From assembly GCA_946479405.1 (NCBI GenBank), contig CAMLGD010000084.1, positions 1 through 13,147 of the forward strand: a stretch of DNA of 13,147 bases, in the 5' to 3' direction. The DNA comes from an uncultured Vogesella sp. GTDB taxonomy: Bacteria > Pseudomonadota > Gammaproteobacteria > Burkholderiales > Chromobacteriaceae. The translations under genes and the position numbers were made by a program. Shown piece after piece: positions 1 to 6,525 of the stretch (its first letter is position 1; every line of letters begins with the position of its first letter). Below the pieces are notes generated by a model that worked only from the letters and a program-made list of their open reading frames with translations, did no database searches and was not told the DNA's origin.

Positions 1-1
1 T

Positions 2-838
2 GTGGCCTGGCATGCGCGCCGCGCGCTGGCCGGCAAGACGCTGCCGTGGGTGCTCACCACCTGGGGCTCGGACGTGCTGTTGCTGCCGCAACAGAGCCGG
101 CTGATGAAAAAAATGGTGGCGGCCAACCTGGCGGCCGCCAGCGCGGTAACCAGCGATTCGCTGCACATGGCGGCGGTGTGCCGCCAGCTGGCGCCGCTGC
201 AGCGCATGGCAGTGCTGAATTTCGGCATGGACGCGCTGCCGCCGGCGCCGGATATCGCCGCCAAACCGCTGCAGGTGTTGTCCTGCCGCCTGCACAAGCC
301 GCTGTACCGCATCGACGCCATCGTGCGTGCCTGGGCGGCGGTAGAGGCGGATGCCCGCTTTGCCGGCTGGCGCCTGACCGTGGCCGCCAGCGGCAGCGAG
401 ACCGAGGCGCTGCTGCAATTGGCCCGCTCCCTGCAGCTGACGCGGCTGGATTTCACCGGCTTCGTCACCCCGGAGGTGCTGGCCGGGCTGTACCGCGATG
501 CGCGCGTGTTTGTCAGCGTGCCACAGAGCGACGCCACCAGCATCAGCCTGCTGGAAGCCATGGGCCACGGCTGTCTGCCGCTGCTGTCCAATCTGCCGGC
601 CAACCTGGAATGGGTGCTGGATGGCGTCAACGGTGCCATTGTCGAAGACGTGGGCCGGCTGGGCGAGGCGTTGAAAGCCCAGCTGCTGCGCGCCGCCGAT
701 AATCGCCAATTGGCCGAAGCCGTGGCGCTCAATCGCCGGCTGGTCAGTGACAAAGGCCTGCAGCAGGCCAATATGGCGCGCTTTGCCGCCATCTACCATG
801 AATTGCTGGCGCGCCGTGGCGACACGGCGGCGCGCTGA
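2..838 (+). CDS. GT4-family glycosyltransferase, 5' end cut by the window
   Basis: The 3' portion (about 278 codons) of a GT-B fold, GT4-family glycosyltransferase, expected to act at the inner membrane face and add a sugar from a nucleotide-sugar donor to a lipid-linked glycan. The reading frame is open to the left edge, so the GTG at position 2 is probably not the start; a full GT4 enzyme has about 350-400 residues and the N-terminal half is mostly missing. Visible are the inter-domain part with WGSD (residues 21-24 of the visible part) and the donor-binding C-terminal domain with SDATSISLLEAMGHG (176-190). Its D177-x7-E185 is the E-x7-E motif with Asp replacing the first Glu. A second GT4 gene follows 17 nt after its stop, so the two are very likely co-transcribed. 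Donor and acceptor cannot be read from the sequence. Confidence 0.88.
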   Translation: MAWHARRALAGKTLPWVLTTWGSDVLLLPQQSRLMKKMVAANLAAASAVTSDSLHMAAVCRQLAPLQRMAVLNFGMDALPPAPDIAAKPLQVLSCRLHKPLYRIDAIVRAWAAVEADARFAGWRLTVAASGSETEALLQLARSLQLTRLDFTGFVTPEVLAGLYRDARVFVSVPQSDATSISLLEAMGHGCLPLLSNLPANLEWVLDGVNGAIVEDVGRLGEALKAQLLRAADNRQLAEAVALNRRLVSDKGLQQANMARFAAIYHELLARRGDTAAR

Positions 839-855
839 CGCAGGAAAGCATAGAC

Positions 856-1959
856 ATGAAAATCGCCCATCTCACCAGCGCCCATCCGCGCCACGACATC
901 CGCATTTTTGTGAAGGAGTGCGCCACTCTGGCCGCTGCCGGCCACGATGTGCACCTGATCGTCGCCGACGGGCTGGGCGACGAGATCAATCGTGGCGTGC
1001 GGCTGCATGATGTCGGCGCCAAGACGGGCGGCCGCCTGTCGCGCATGACCGGCACGGTGAAGCGGGTATACGACAAGGTGCTGGCGCTGATGCCGGAGGT
1101 GGCGCACTTTCACGATCCGGAGCTGATTCCCGCCGCGCTGCGGCTGCAGCAGGCCGGCATCAAGATCGTCTACGACGTGCACGAGGACGTGCCGCGCCAG
1201 GTGCTGGCCAAGCACTGGATTCCCGGCCTGGCGCGGCCGTGGGTATCGCGCGGGGTAGAGACGCTGGAGGACTACGCCGCGCGCCGTTTCGACGCCATCG
1301 TCGCCGCCACGCCGGTGATCCGCCAGCGCTTCGAACGCGCCGGCGCCCGCCACGCGGTGGACGTGTGCAACTACCCGATTCTGGAAGAGCTGGTGCGCGA
1401 CACGCCGTGGGCCAGTCGCCGTAACGAGATCTGCTACCTCGGCGGCATCAGCCGCACCCGCGGCATCGAGCCGATCATTGCCGCTTTGCCGGACACCGAC
1501 ACCCGCCTCAACCTGGCCGGCATCTGGAGCGAGCCGGAGCTGAAGGCTACCTTGCAGCGCGAAGCCGGCTGGTCGCGGGTCAACGACCTGGGCGTGCTGG
1601 ACCGTGCCGGCGTGGCCGAGGTGCTGGCGCAGAGCAAGGTGGGGCTGGTGACGCTGCTGCCGACGCCCAGCTATGTGGAATCGCTGCCGATCAAGCTGTT
1701 CGAATACATGGCCGCCGGCATGCCGGTGATCGCCAGTGACTTTCCGCTGTGGCGCGACATCGTCGAGGATGCCGGCTGTGGTCTGCTGGTGGACCCGCAA
1801 GACCCGCAGGCGATTGCCGATGCCATCGCCGTACTGCTGGGCGACGATGCTCGCGCCCAGGCGATGGGCGATGCCGGCAAGCGCGCGGTGCAGGCCAAAT
1901 ACAGCTGGGCGGCCGAGGGCGACAAGCTGCTGGCGCTGTATCGCCAGCTGGCGGCGTAA
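856..1959 (+). CDS. GT4-family glycosyltransferase
   Basis: A complete 367-residue GT-B glycosyltransferase of family GT4, probably a retaining enzyme working on the cytoplasmic side of the inner membrane in surface-glycan assembly. The N-terminal Rossmann-like domain opens with MKIAHLTSAHPRHDIRIF and carries FHDPEL (85-90) and YDVHED (106-111), positions that in this family lie near the acceptor site. The C-terminal domain has the intact E275-x7-E283 motif (E-SLPIKLF-E) followed by YMAAGMPVIASD and VDP (312-314), the nucleotide-sugar binding signature. An AGGAAA element upstream supports the ATG at 856. It lies between two other glycosyltransferase genes with gaps of 17 and 12 nt, consistent with one operon. 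Nothing in the sequence fixes its sugar specificity. Confidence 0.93.
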   Translation: MKIAHLTSAHPRHDIRIFVKECATLAAAGHDVHLIVADGLGDEINRGVRLHDVGAKTGGRLSRMTGTVKRVYDKVLALMPEVAHFHDPELIPAALRLQQAGIKIVYDVHEDVPRQVLAKHWIPGLARPWVSRGVETLEDYAARRFDAIVAATPVIRQRFERAGARHAVDVCNYPILEELVRDTPWASRRNEICYLGGISRTRGIEPIIAALPDTDTRLNLAGIWSEPELKATLQREAGWSRVNDLGVLDRAGVAEVLAQSKVGLVTLLPTPSYVESLPIKLFEYMAAGMPVIASDFPLWRDIVEDAGCGLLVDPQDPQAIADAIAVLLGDDARAQAMGDAGKRAVQAKYSWAAEGDKLLALYRQLAA

Positions 1960-1971
1960 ACGGGCGGTGTG

Positions 1972-2673
1972 ATGACGGCGGCCAAGCCCAAACCCCATCG
2001 CCCGCACGCGTCCTTGCCGCTGCACATGCTGCTGGCACGGCCGCGGTTGCTGTCGGCCGGCGTGCTGGGGCTGGCGGTGGCGTGGCTGGCGCAGTTTCAG
2101 ACCCTGCTGCCGCTGCATTCGATGACGGCGTTCATGCTGGGCTGGAATGCCGGCGCGCTGGTCTATCTGCTGTTGGCCGCACACATGATGTACGGCGCCA
2201 GCGAGGCGCATATCCGCCGCCAGGCGCTGCGCGAAGATGTGGGCCAGCGCACCATCATGGCGCTGGTGGTGTGTTCGTCGGTTACCTGCCTGCTGGCCAT
2301 CGCGCTGGAGCTGTCGGCGGCGCGGCAGCTGCACGGCGCGCTGCGCGCCAGCCATGTGGCGCTGGCGGCGCTCACCATCCTGACCTCGTGGCTGTTTACC
2401 CAGACCATGTTCGCGCTGCACTACGCGCATACCTACTTTGTCGGCCTGGCACGCGGTGCACCGCCGGCCTTGCAGTTTCCCGGTGGCGAGACCCCGGATT
2501 ACGGCGATTTTTTCTATTTTTCCGCGGTGATCGGTACCTCGGCCCAGACCGCTGATGTCAGTCTGGCCACGCGGCAGATGCGCCGCATCGGTACCGTGCA
2601 CTGCATCCTGTCCTTCCTGTTCAACACCACGGTGCTGGCGCTGATGATCAACATCCTTGCCAGCATGCTGTAG
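1972..2673 (+). CDS. DUF1345 family inner-membrane protein
   Basis: An integral membrane protein of about 233 residues that I recognise as DUF1345 (function unknown). Hydrophobic segments occur near residues 25-45, 50-70, 95-115, 125-150 and at the C terminus. The family hallmark is near the end: PDYGDFFYFSAVIGTSAQTA, then TRQMRR, then a last helix ending SFLFNTTVLALMINILA. An in-frame GTG at 1969 directly precedes the ATG at 1972; neither has a clear ribosome binding site, so the first codon is uncertain by one. It starts 12 nt after a glycosyltransferase and is followed by another, which puts it inside the polysaccharide operon even though DUF1345 is not a known glycan-assembly family. It could be a passenger, or could handle a lipid or ion in this pathway; the sequence does not decide. 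Confidence 0.88.
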   Translation: MTAAKPKPHRPHASLPLHMLLARPRLLSAGVLGLAVAWLAQFQTLLPLHSMTAFMLGWNAGALVYLLLAAHMMYGASEAHIRRQALREDVGQRTIMALVVCSSVTCLLAIALELSAARQLHGALRASHVALAALTILTSWLFTQTMFALHYAHTYFVGLARGAPPALQFPGGETPDYGDFFYFSAVIGTSAQTADVSLATRQMRRIGTVHCILSFLFNTTVLALMINILASML

Positions 2674-2743
2674 CCACAGGCCAGGCCGCATCACACAGCG
2701 CGCCGACCCGGGCCGGAGCCAAACCAATTCAGAAAGCAGCAAC

Positions 2744-3979
2744 TTGCGCATTCTCTACATCAACCACTACGCCGGCAGCCCGCAGCACGGCATGGAATTC
2801 CGCCCCTACTACCTGGCGCGCGAATGGGTAAAGGCCGGGCACGAGGTGCACATGCTGGCGGCGGACTACTCGCACCTGCGCCAGCACAACCCGCAGCTGA
2901 GCAGCAACTACGCCGACGAGGACATCGACGGCATCCGCTACACCTGGTGCAAGACGCCGAAGTACGAGGGCAACGGCCTGAAACGGGTGATCAACATCTT
3001 CCGTTTCCTGGGGCGGGTAATGGGGCTGTCCGGGCGTTATCTCAGGCAATGGCGGCCAGACGTGGTGATTGCCTCTTCCACCTACCCGCTGGACACCATC
3101 CCGGCGGCCTTCATCGCCGGCAAGACCGGGGCGAAGCTGGTGTACGAGGTGCATGACCTGTGGCCGCTGACACCGGTGGAAGTGGGCGGCATGAGCCCGA
3201 AGCACCCGTTCATCCGCCTGCTGCAGTGGGCGGAGGACTTCGGCTACCGCAAGGCCGACACCGTGGTGTCGATGCTGCCCTGCGCCCGGGACTACATGCT
3301 GGCGCACGGCATGGCGCCGGAAAAGTACGTGGTGATTCCCAACGGTGTGGACGTGGCGGAGTGGCAGGGGGCCAGCGAGCCGCTGCCGGCCGAGCATCGC
3401 ATGCGCCTGGCCGCGCTGAAGGCCGACAAGCGCTTCATCGTCGGCTACGCCGGCGGCCACGGCCTGGCCAACGCGCTGGACTTTCTGCTGCAGGCTGCCA
3501 GCCAGTTGCAGCAGGATGCGGCGCAGCAGCTGCACATCGTGCTGGTGGGCGATGGCCCGGACAAGGCCGCACTGGTCAGCCAGGCGCAGGCGCTGGGGCT
3601 GCAGAACGTCACCTTTCTGCCGTCGATTCCAAAGCGCGCGGTGCCGGCCTTTCTTGCCGAGTGCGATGCGCTGTACATCGGTTGGCGCAAGCTGCCGATC
3701 TACCGCTTCGGCATCAACCCGAACAAGCTGTTCGACTACATGATGGCCGGCAAGCCGGTGCTGCATTCGGTGGAGGCGGGCAACGACATGGTGCAGGATG
3801 CCGGTGCCGGCATCAGCATCGGCGCGGAAGACCCGGCAGCAATTGCCGATGCGCTGCGGCGCATGGCGGCGCTGACACCGAACGAGCGTGGCCGCATGGG
3901 GGCAGCCGGCAAGCAGTACGTGCTGGCAAAACACGACTACGCAGTGCTGGCCAGACGCTTCCTGCAGTGCATGGCGTAG
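2744..3979 (+). CDS. WbuB-like GT4 glycosyltransferase with a probable TTG start
   Basis: A 411-residue GT4 enzyme resembling WbuB-type transferases, which add N-acetylated amino sugars in O-antigen synthesis; the specificity here is unknown. The frame is open back to 2657, but the extra residues MPACCSHRPGRIT look non-coding and overlap the previous gene. The family N terminus, RILYINHYAGSPQHGMEFRP, begins right after a TTG at 2744, so that codon is the best start; the upstream AGAAAGCAG is a weak binding site. Landmarks are YEVHDLWP (134-141), IPNGVD (198-203), a glycine-rich VGYAGGHG (233-240), VGDGPD (268-273) and INPNKLFDYMMAGKPVL (324-340). The last replaces the E-x7-E segment, with Asp331 in place of the second Glu. 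The stop codon lies in the GTAG head of a REP-like element (3976-3979). Confidence 0.9.
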   Translation: MRILYINHYAGSPQHGMEFRPYYLAREWVKAGHEVHMLAADYSHLRQHNPQLSSNYADEDIDGIRYTWCKTPKYEGNGLKRVINIFRFLGRVMGLSGRYLRQWRPDVVIASSTYPLDTIPAAFIAGKTGAKLVYEVHDLWPLTPVEVGGMSPKHPFIRLLQWAEDFGYRKADTVVSMLPCARDYMLAHGMAPEKYVVIPNGVDVAEWQGASEPLPAEHRMRLAALKADKRFIVGYAGGHGLANALDFLLQAASQLQQDAAQQLHIVLVGDGPDKAALVSQAQALGLQNVTFLPSIPKRAVPAFLAECDALYIGWRKLPIYRFGINPNKLFDYMMAGKPVLHSVEAGNDMVQDAGAGISIGAEDPAAIADALRRMAALTPNERGRMGAAGKQYVLAKHDYAVLARRFLQCMA

Positions 3980-3993
3980 CCCGGATAAATTTC
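3976..3993 (+). repeat. Partial GTAG-headed REP-like element overlapping a stop codon
   Basis: GTAGCCCGGATAAATTTC: the GTAG head and left arm (CCCGGAT) of the REP-like unit that is complete 18 nt downstream; the right arm is missing. The TAG of the head is the stop codon of the WbuB-like glycosyltransferase. Confidence 0.7.
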
Positions 3994-4025
3994 GTAGCCC
4001 GGATAAGCCGCAGGCGCATCCGGGG
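3994..4025 (+). repeat. GTAG-headed REP-like hairpin element
   Basis: GTAG is followed by an imperfect hairpin: CCCGGAT (3998-4004), an inner GCC-GCA-GGC, and ATCCGGG (4018-4024). A GTAG tetranucleotide 5' of a GC-rich palindrome is the known signature of REP sequences mobilised by RAYT (TnpA-REP, Y1 HUH) transposases. No transposase gene is in the window, so mobility is inferred. Confidence 0.75.
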
Positions 4026-4043
4026 AAATACCCCCGGAGAAAG

Positions 4044-4062
4044 CTTGCGGCCAACCTTTTGA
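4044..4062 (-). repeat. 19-bp direct repeat copy 1, carrying a GTTGGCCGCA motif
   Basis: CTTGCGGCCAACCTTTTGA on the + strand, repeated exactly at 4174-4192. Bases 4046-4055 are the reverse complement of the abundant 10-mer GTTGGCCGCA, here in the context AAGGTTGGCCGCAAG. This copy sits between two REP-like elements. Confidence 0.85.
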
Positions 4063-4071
4063 AACCGACCG

Positions 4072-4101
4072 GTAGCCCGGATAAGCGAAGCGCATCCGGG
4101 G
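4072..4101 (+). repeat. GTAG-headed REP-like hairpin element, second full copy
   Basis: Same architecture as the element at 3994: GTAG, left arm CCCGGAT (4076-4082), short inner region AAGCGAAGCGC, right arm ATCCGGG (4094-4100). The two units lie in the same orientation 78 nt apart. The sequence just downstream contains a degenerate direct repeat (4093-4110 against 4123-4139, both CATCCG...AGTGAGCA), which suggests decayed further units. Confidence 0.75.
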
Positions 4102-4173
4102 AGTGAGCATTCGGGGAATGGGCATCCGAGAGTGAGCACGCGGAGAACAAGTCGCCGAAATAAACCGGCGCAT

Positions 4174-4192
4174 CTTGCGGCCAACCTTTTGA
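4174..4192 (-). repeat. 19-bp direct repeat copy 2, carrying a GTTGGCCGCA motif
   Basis: An exact repeat of 4044-4062, at a distance of 130 bp and in the same orientation. It ends 13 nt before the acyltransferase start codon, so it would lie in the 5' untranslated region or promoter of that gene. The 10-mer motif is at 4176-4185 on the - strand. Confidence 0.85.
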
Positions 4193-4205
4193 CAACGAGC
4201 ACAGC

Positions 4206-5243
4206 ATGAGCCAACAACACATCCGCTTCGACTTTGCCGACGGCCTGCGCGGCCTGGCCATGCTGGCCGTGGTGCTGTTCCATTACACGCAGATCTTCTG
4301 GCAGCGCCGCGACCGCATTGCCGAGGTGATGAACCTGCCGCCGATCGACGGCTACCATGGCGCCGCCTTCGTGCTGCCGTTCAACTTGGGCGCGGTGGGC
4401 GTGGGGCTGTTCCTGCTGATCTCCGGGCTGCTGATCCCGCTGTCGCTCACCCGCATGGGGGCGGCACGCTTTGCGGTATCGCGTTTCTTCCGCATCTACC
4501 CCACCTACTGGGCCGGGCTGGCGCTGACCGTTGCCGCGCTGTGGCTGGCATCCTGGCTGCCGGGCGGCGAATTCGATGTCACCCGCGCCGATGTGCTGGG
4601 CCATGCCAGCATTGCCTTCCAGGACTGGCTGGGCGGCCGCAACATCGACCCGGTAATGTGGACGCTGAAGGTGGAGCTGTGGTTCTACGCCATGCTGGGC
4701 GCGGCGTTCGCCCTTACCGGCCGGCGCATCAAGTGGGCGATCTGGCTGCTGCTGCCGCTGGTGGCGTGGCTGACGCGCTACGCGCCGGCCAACAATTTCC
4801 AGACCATCGTCTGCTACTTCCCGCTGATGTTTGCCGGCTGCTGGCTGTACTTCTACCGCAGCGGCCAGGCCGGCAAGCTGGAGACGGTGGCGCATTTTGT
4901 CGCGCTGCTGGCGCTATTTGTGTGGGTCACCAACTGGGGTTCGGTAGAGCTGTACGCCAGCTACGGCATCGGCATCGCGCTGTTTCTGGCCGGCGCCTGC
5001 TGGCCACGGCTGGTGGCCGCGCCATTGCTTACCCGCGTGGCCAGTGTCAGCTACGCCTGGTATGTCTGCCACTCGGTAGCCGGTTACGCCATCCTGTTCG
5101 CGCTGGCACAATACGGCACCCCGTGGTGGCTGATGGTGGCTATCGCGCTGGTGGCCACCTGGTACATGGCCGTGGCCATCAACCGTTTCGTGGAGCAGCC
5201 AACGCAGAAAATCGGTAAGCGGCTGGCGGATAAACTCAAGTAG
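4206..5243 (+). CDS. Acyltransferase family 3 membrane protein (OafA/YrhL-like)
   Basis: A 345-residue polytopic inner-membrane acyltransferase that probably transfers an acetyl group to a hydroxyl of the glycan made by this locus. The N-terminal signature is FDFADGLRGLAMLAVVLFHY (8-27), containing the family's conserved R15 and H26. Further landmarks are SGLLIPLS (73-80), SRFFRIYPTYW (92-102), WTLKVELWFY (152-161), SYAWYVCHS (282-290) and a final FVEQP (328-332). About ten hydrophobic segments are spread along the length, as is usual for this family. No good Shine-Dalgarno precedes the ATG. A 226-bp repeat-rich gap separates it from the upstream glycosyltransferase, and it has no terminator behind it, so it may be read through or have its own start site. 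O-acetylation is inferred from family and context only. Confidence 0.93.
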   Translation: MSQQHIRFDFADGLRGLAMLAVVLFHYTQIFWQRRDRIAEVMNLPPIDGYHGAAFVLPFNLGAVGVGLFLLISGLLIPLSLTRMGAARFAVSRFFRIYPTYWAGLALTVAALWLASWLPGGEFDVTRADVLGHASIAFQDWLGGRNIDPVMWTLKVELWFYAMLGAAFALTGRRIKWAIWLLLPLVAWLTRYAPANNFQTIVCYFPLMFAGCWLYFYRSGQAGKLETVAHFVALLALFVWVTNWGSVELYASYGIGIALFLAGACWPRLVAAPLLTRVASVSYAWYVCHSVAGYAILFALAQYGTPWWLMVAIALVATWYMAVAINRFVEQPTQKIGKRLADKLK

Positions 5244-5288
5244 GGCGTTAGCCACAGCGGCGTTCCGCCGGTAGCAGGCATGAATGAC

Positions 5289-5307
5289 GCGGCCAAGGTT
5301 GGCCGCA
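5289..5307. repeat. Inverted pair of GTTGGCCGCA-type motifs between genes
   Basis: GCGGCCAA (5289-5296), GG, TTGGCCGC (5299-5306): an 18-bp inverted repeat in the 118-bp gap between the acyltransferase and aminotransferase genes. The right half extends to the full 10-mer GTTGGCCGCA at 5298-5307. The 2-nt centre is too tight for an RNA hairpin unless pairs open, and only a mixed ATATTT follows, so it is a poor terminator; a DNA-level role is more likely. Confidence 0.8.
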
Positions 5308-5361
5308 AGGATATTTACCCGTTGGCACTGTGCCAGCGGCAAGGTAATGAAAGACTAAATA

Positions 5362-6525
5362 ATGGCTGAACAGAAATTTTTACCTTTCGCCCTGCCCGAC
5401 ATCGGCGAAGACGAAATCAACGAAGTGGTCGATGCGCTGCGTTCCGGCTGGGTGACCACCGGCCCCAAGACCAAACAGTTCGAGGCCGATTTTGCCGCCT
5501 TCATCGGTGACGGTGTGGAAGCCATCACCGTTAACTCCGCCACCGCCGGCCTGCACCTGGCGCTGGAAGCGGTAGGCGTGAAAGAGGGCGACGAGGTGAT
5601 CGTGCCCAGCTACACCTTTACCGCCACCGCCGAGGTGGTGCGCTACCTAGGCGCGCATCCGGTGATCGTGGATGTGGACCCGGTGACTTTCAACATCCGT
5701 CCGGAAGCGATTCGCGCCGCCATCACGGCCAAGACCCGCGCCATCATGCCGGTGCATTTTGCCGGCCTGGCCTGCGATATGGACGCCATCATCGCCATTG
5801 CCCGCGAGCACGGCCTGAAAGTGGTGGAAGATGCCGCCCACGCCATGCCCACCTGCTACAAGGGCAAGCTGATCGGCACGCTGGATTCCGATGTGACGGT
5901 GTTCAGCTTCTACGCCAACAAGACCATGACCACCGGCGAGGGCGGCATGGTGGTGTCGAAGGACAAGGACCTGATCGCGCGCTGCAAGGTGATGCGCCTG
6001 CACGGCATCAGCCGCGACGCCTTCGACCGCTACACCTCCAAGACCCCGGCCTGGTATTACGAGGTGGTCGCCCCCGGCTACAAGTACAACATGCCGGACA
6101 CCGCCGCCGCGATGGGCATCCACCAGCTGAAGAAGATCAATGCCTTCCTGGCAAAGCGCGAAACGTTGGCCGCACGCTTCGACCGTGAGCTGGCCGACCT
6201 GCCGCTGATCCTGCCGGCACGCCCGGTGGATGCCGGCAGCACGCACGCCTGGCACCTGTACCCGGTGCGCCTCAAGCCGGAAGCCGGCATCAGCCGCGAC
6301 GATTTCATCGTGCGCATGGCCGAGCTGGGCATCGGCTGCTCGGTGCACTTCATTCCGCTGCACCGCCAGCCGGTATGGCGCGATGGCTACCAGCTGGCGC
6401 GCGAGGATTTCCCGGTGGCCGATGCGGCGTTTGAAGCCGAGGTGACGCTGCCGCTGTACACCCGCATGACTGATGACGATCAGACCCGCGTCATCGCCGC
6501 CGTGCGCCAGCTGCTGGGCAAGTGA
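5362..6525 (+). CDS. DegT/DnrJ/EryC1/StrS-family PLP sugar aminotransferase
   Basis: A 387-residue fold-type I PLP enzyme of the DegT/DnrJ/EryC1/StrS family. It would transfer an amino group, usually from glutamate, to a 4-keto-6-deoxy UDP-sugar in the cytoplasm. Family landmarks are [16 protein letters not shown] (26-41), [12 protein letters not shown] (57-68), the cofactor loop VEDAAHA (155-161, with Asp157) and [15 protein letters not shown] (181-195), where Lys187 is the expected Schiff-base lysine. Its natural substrate would be the product of the dehydratase encoded at 7599-9485, as in the PglF-PglE pair of bacillosamine synthesis. The stop codon overlaps the start of the phosphoglycosyl transferase gene (TGATG), indicating translational coupling. 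The ATG at 5362 gives the standard N terminus, though its ribosome binding site is weak. PglE, WbpE or PseC-like substrate choice cannot be settled by eye. Confidence 0.95.
   Translation: MAEQKFLPFALPDIGEDEINEVVDALRSGWVTTGPKTKQFEADFAAFIGDGVEAITVNSATAGLHLALEAVGVKEGDEVIVPSYTFTATAEVVRYLGAHPVIVDVDPVTFNIRPEAIRAAITAKTRAIMPVHFAGLACDMDAIIAIAREHGLKVVEDAAHAMPTCYKGKLIGTLDSDVTVFSFYANKTMTTGEGGMVVSKDKDLIARCKVMRLHGISRDAFDRYTSKTPAWYYEVVAPGYKYNMPDTAAAMGIHQLKKINAFLAKRETLAARFDRELADLPLILPARPVDAGSTHAWHLYPVRLKPEAGISRDDFIVRMAELGIGCSVHFIPLHRQPVWRDGYQLAREDFPVADAAFEAEVTLPLYTRMTDDDQTRVIAAVRQLLGK
6165..6174 (+). repeat. GTTGGCCGCA motif inside the aminotransferase gene
   Basis: In the context AAACGTTGGCCGCAC. It spans codons Thr268-Leu269-Ala270-Ala271 (ACG TTG GCC GCA). 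Confidence 0.75.

Noticed and set aside
793..2751. 652-codon open frame on the - strand
   Set aside because: It lies opposite two well-recognised + strand genes; its product is rich in His, Gln and Arg with no domain, as expected for the complement of GC-rich coding DNA.
3976..4205. CRISPR array
   Set aside because: Repeats are irregularly spaced, palindromic and unequal in length; they fit REP-like units, and no cas genes are present.
2729..4261. 510-codon open frame on the - strand
   Set aside because: A shadow of the WbuB-like glycosyltransferase extended through the repeat region; low-complexity composition and YPGY-type repeats come from the REP-like DNA.
5322..5338. TTGGCACTGTGCCAGC as a sigma-54 promoter for the aminotransferase gene
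   Set aside because: TGGCAC matches the -24 element but the -12 element reads CAGC instead of TTGC, and the start would leave a leader of about 13 nt. It is also part of a 13-bp palindrome (TGGCAC-T-GTGCCA), which may explain the match.
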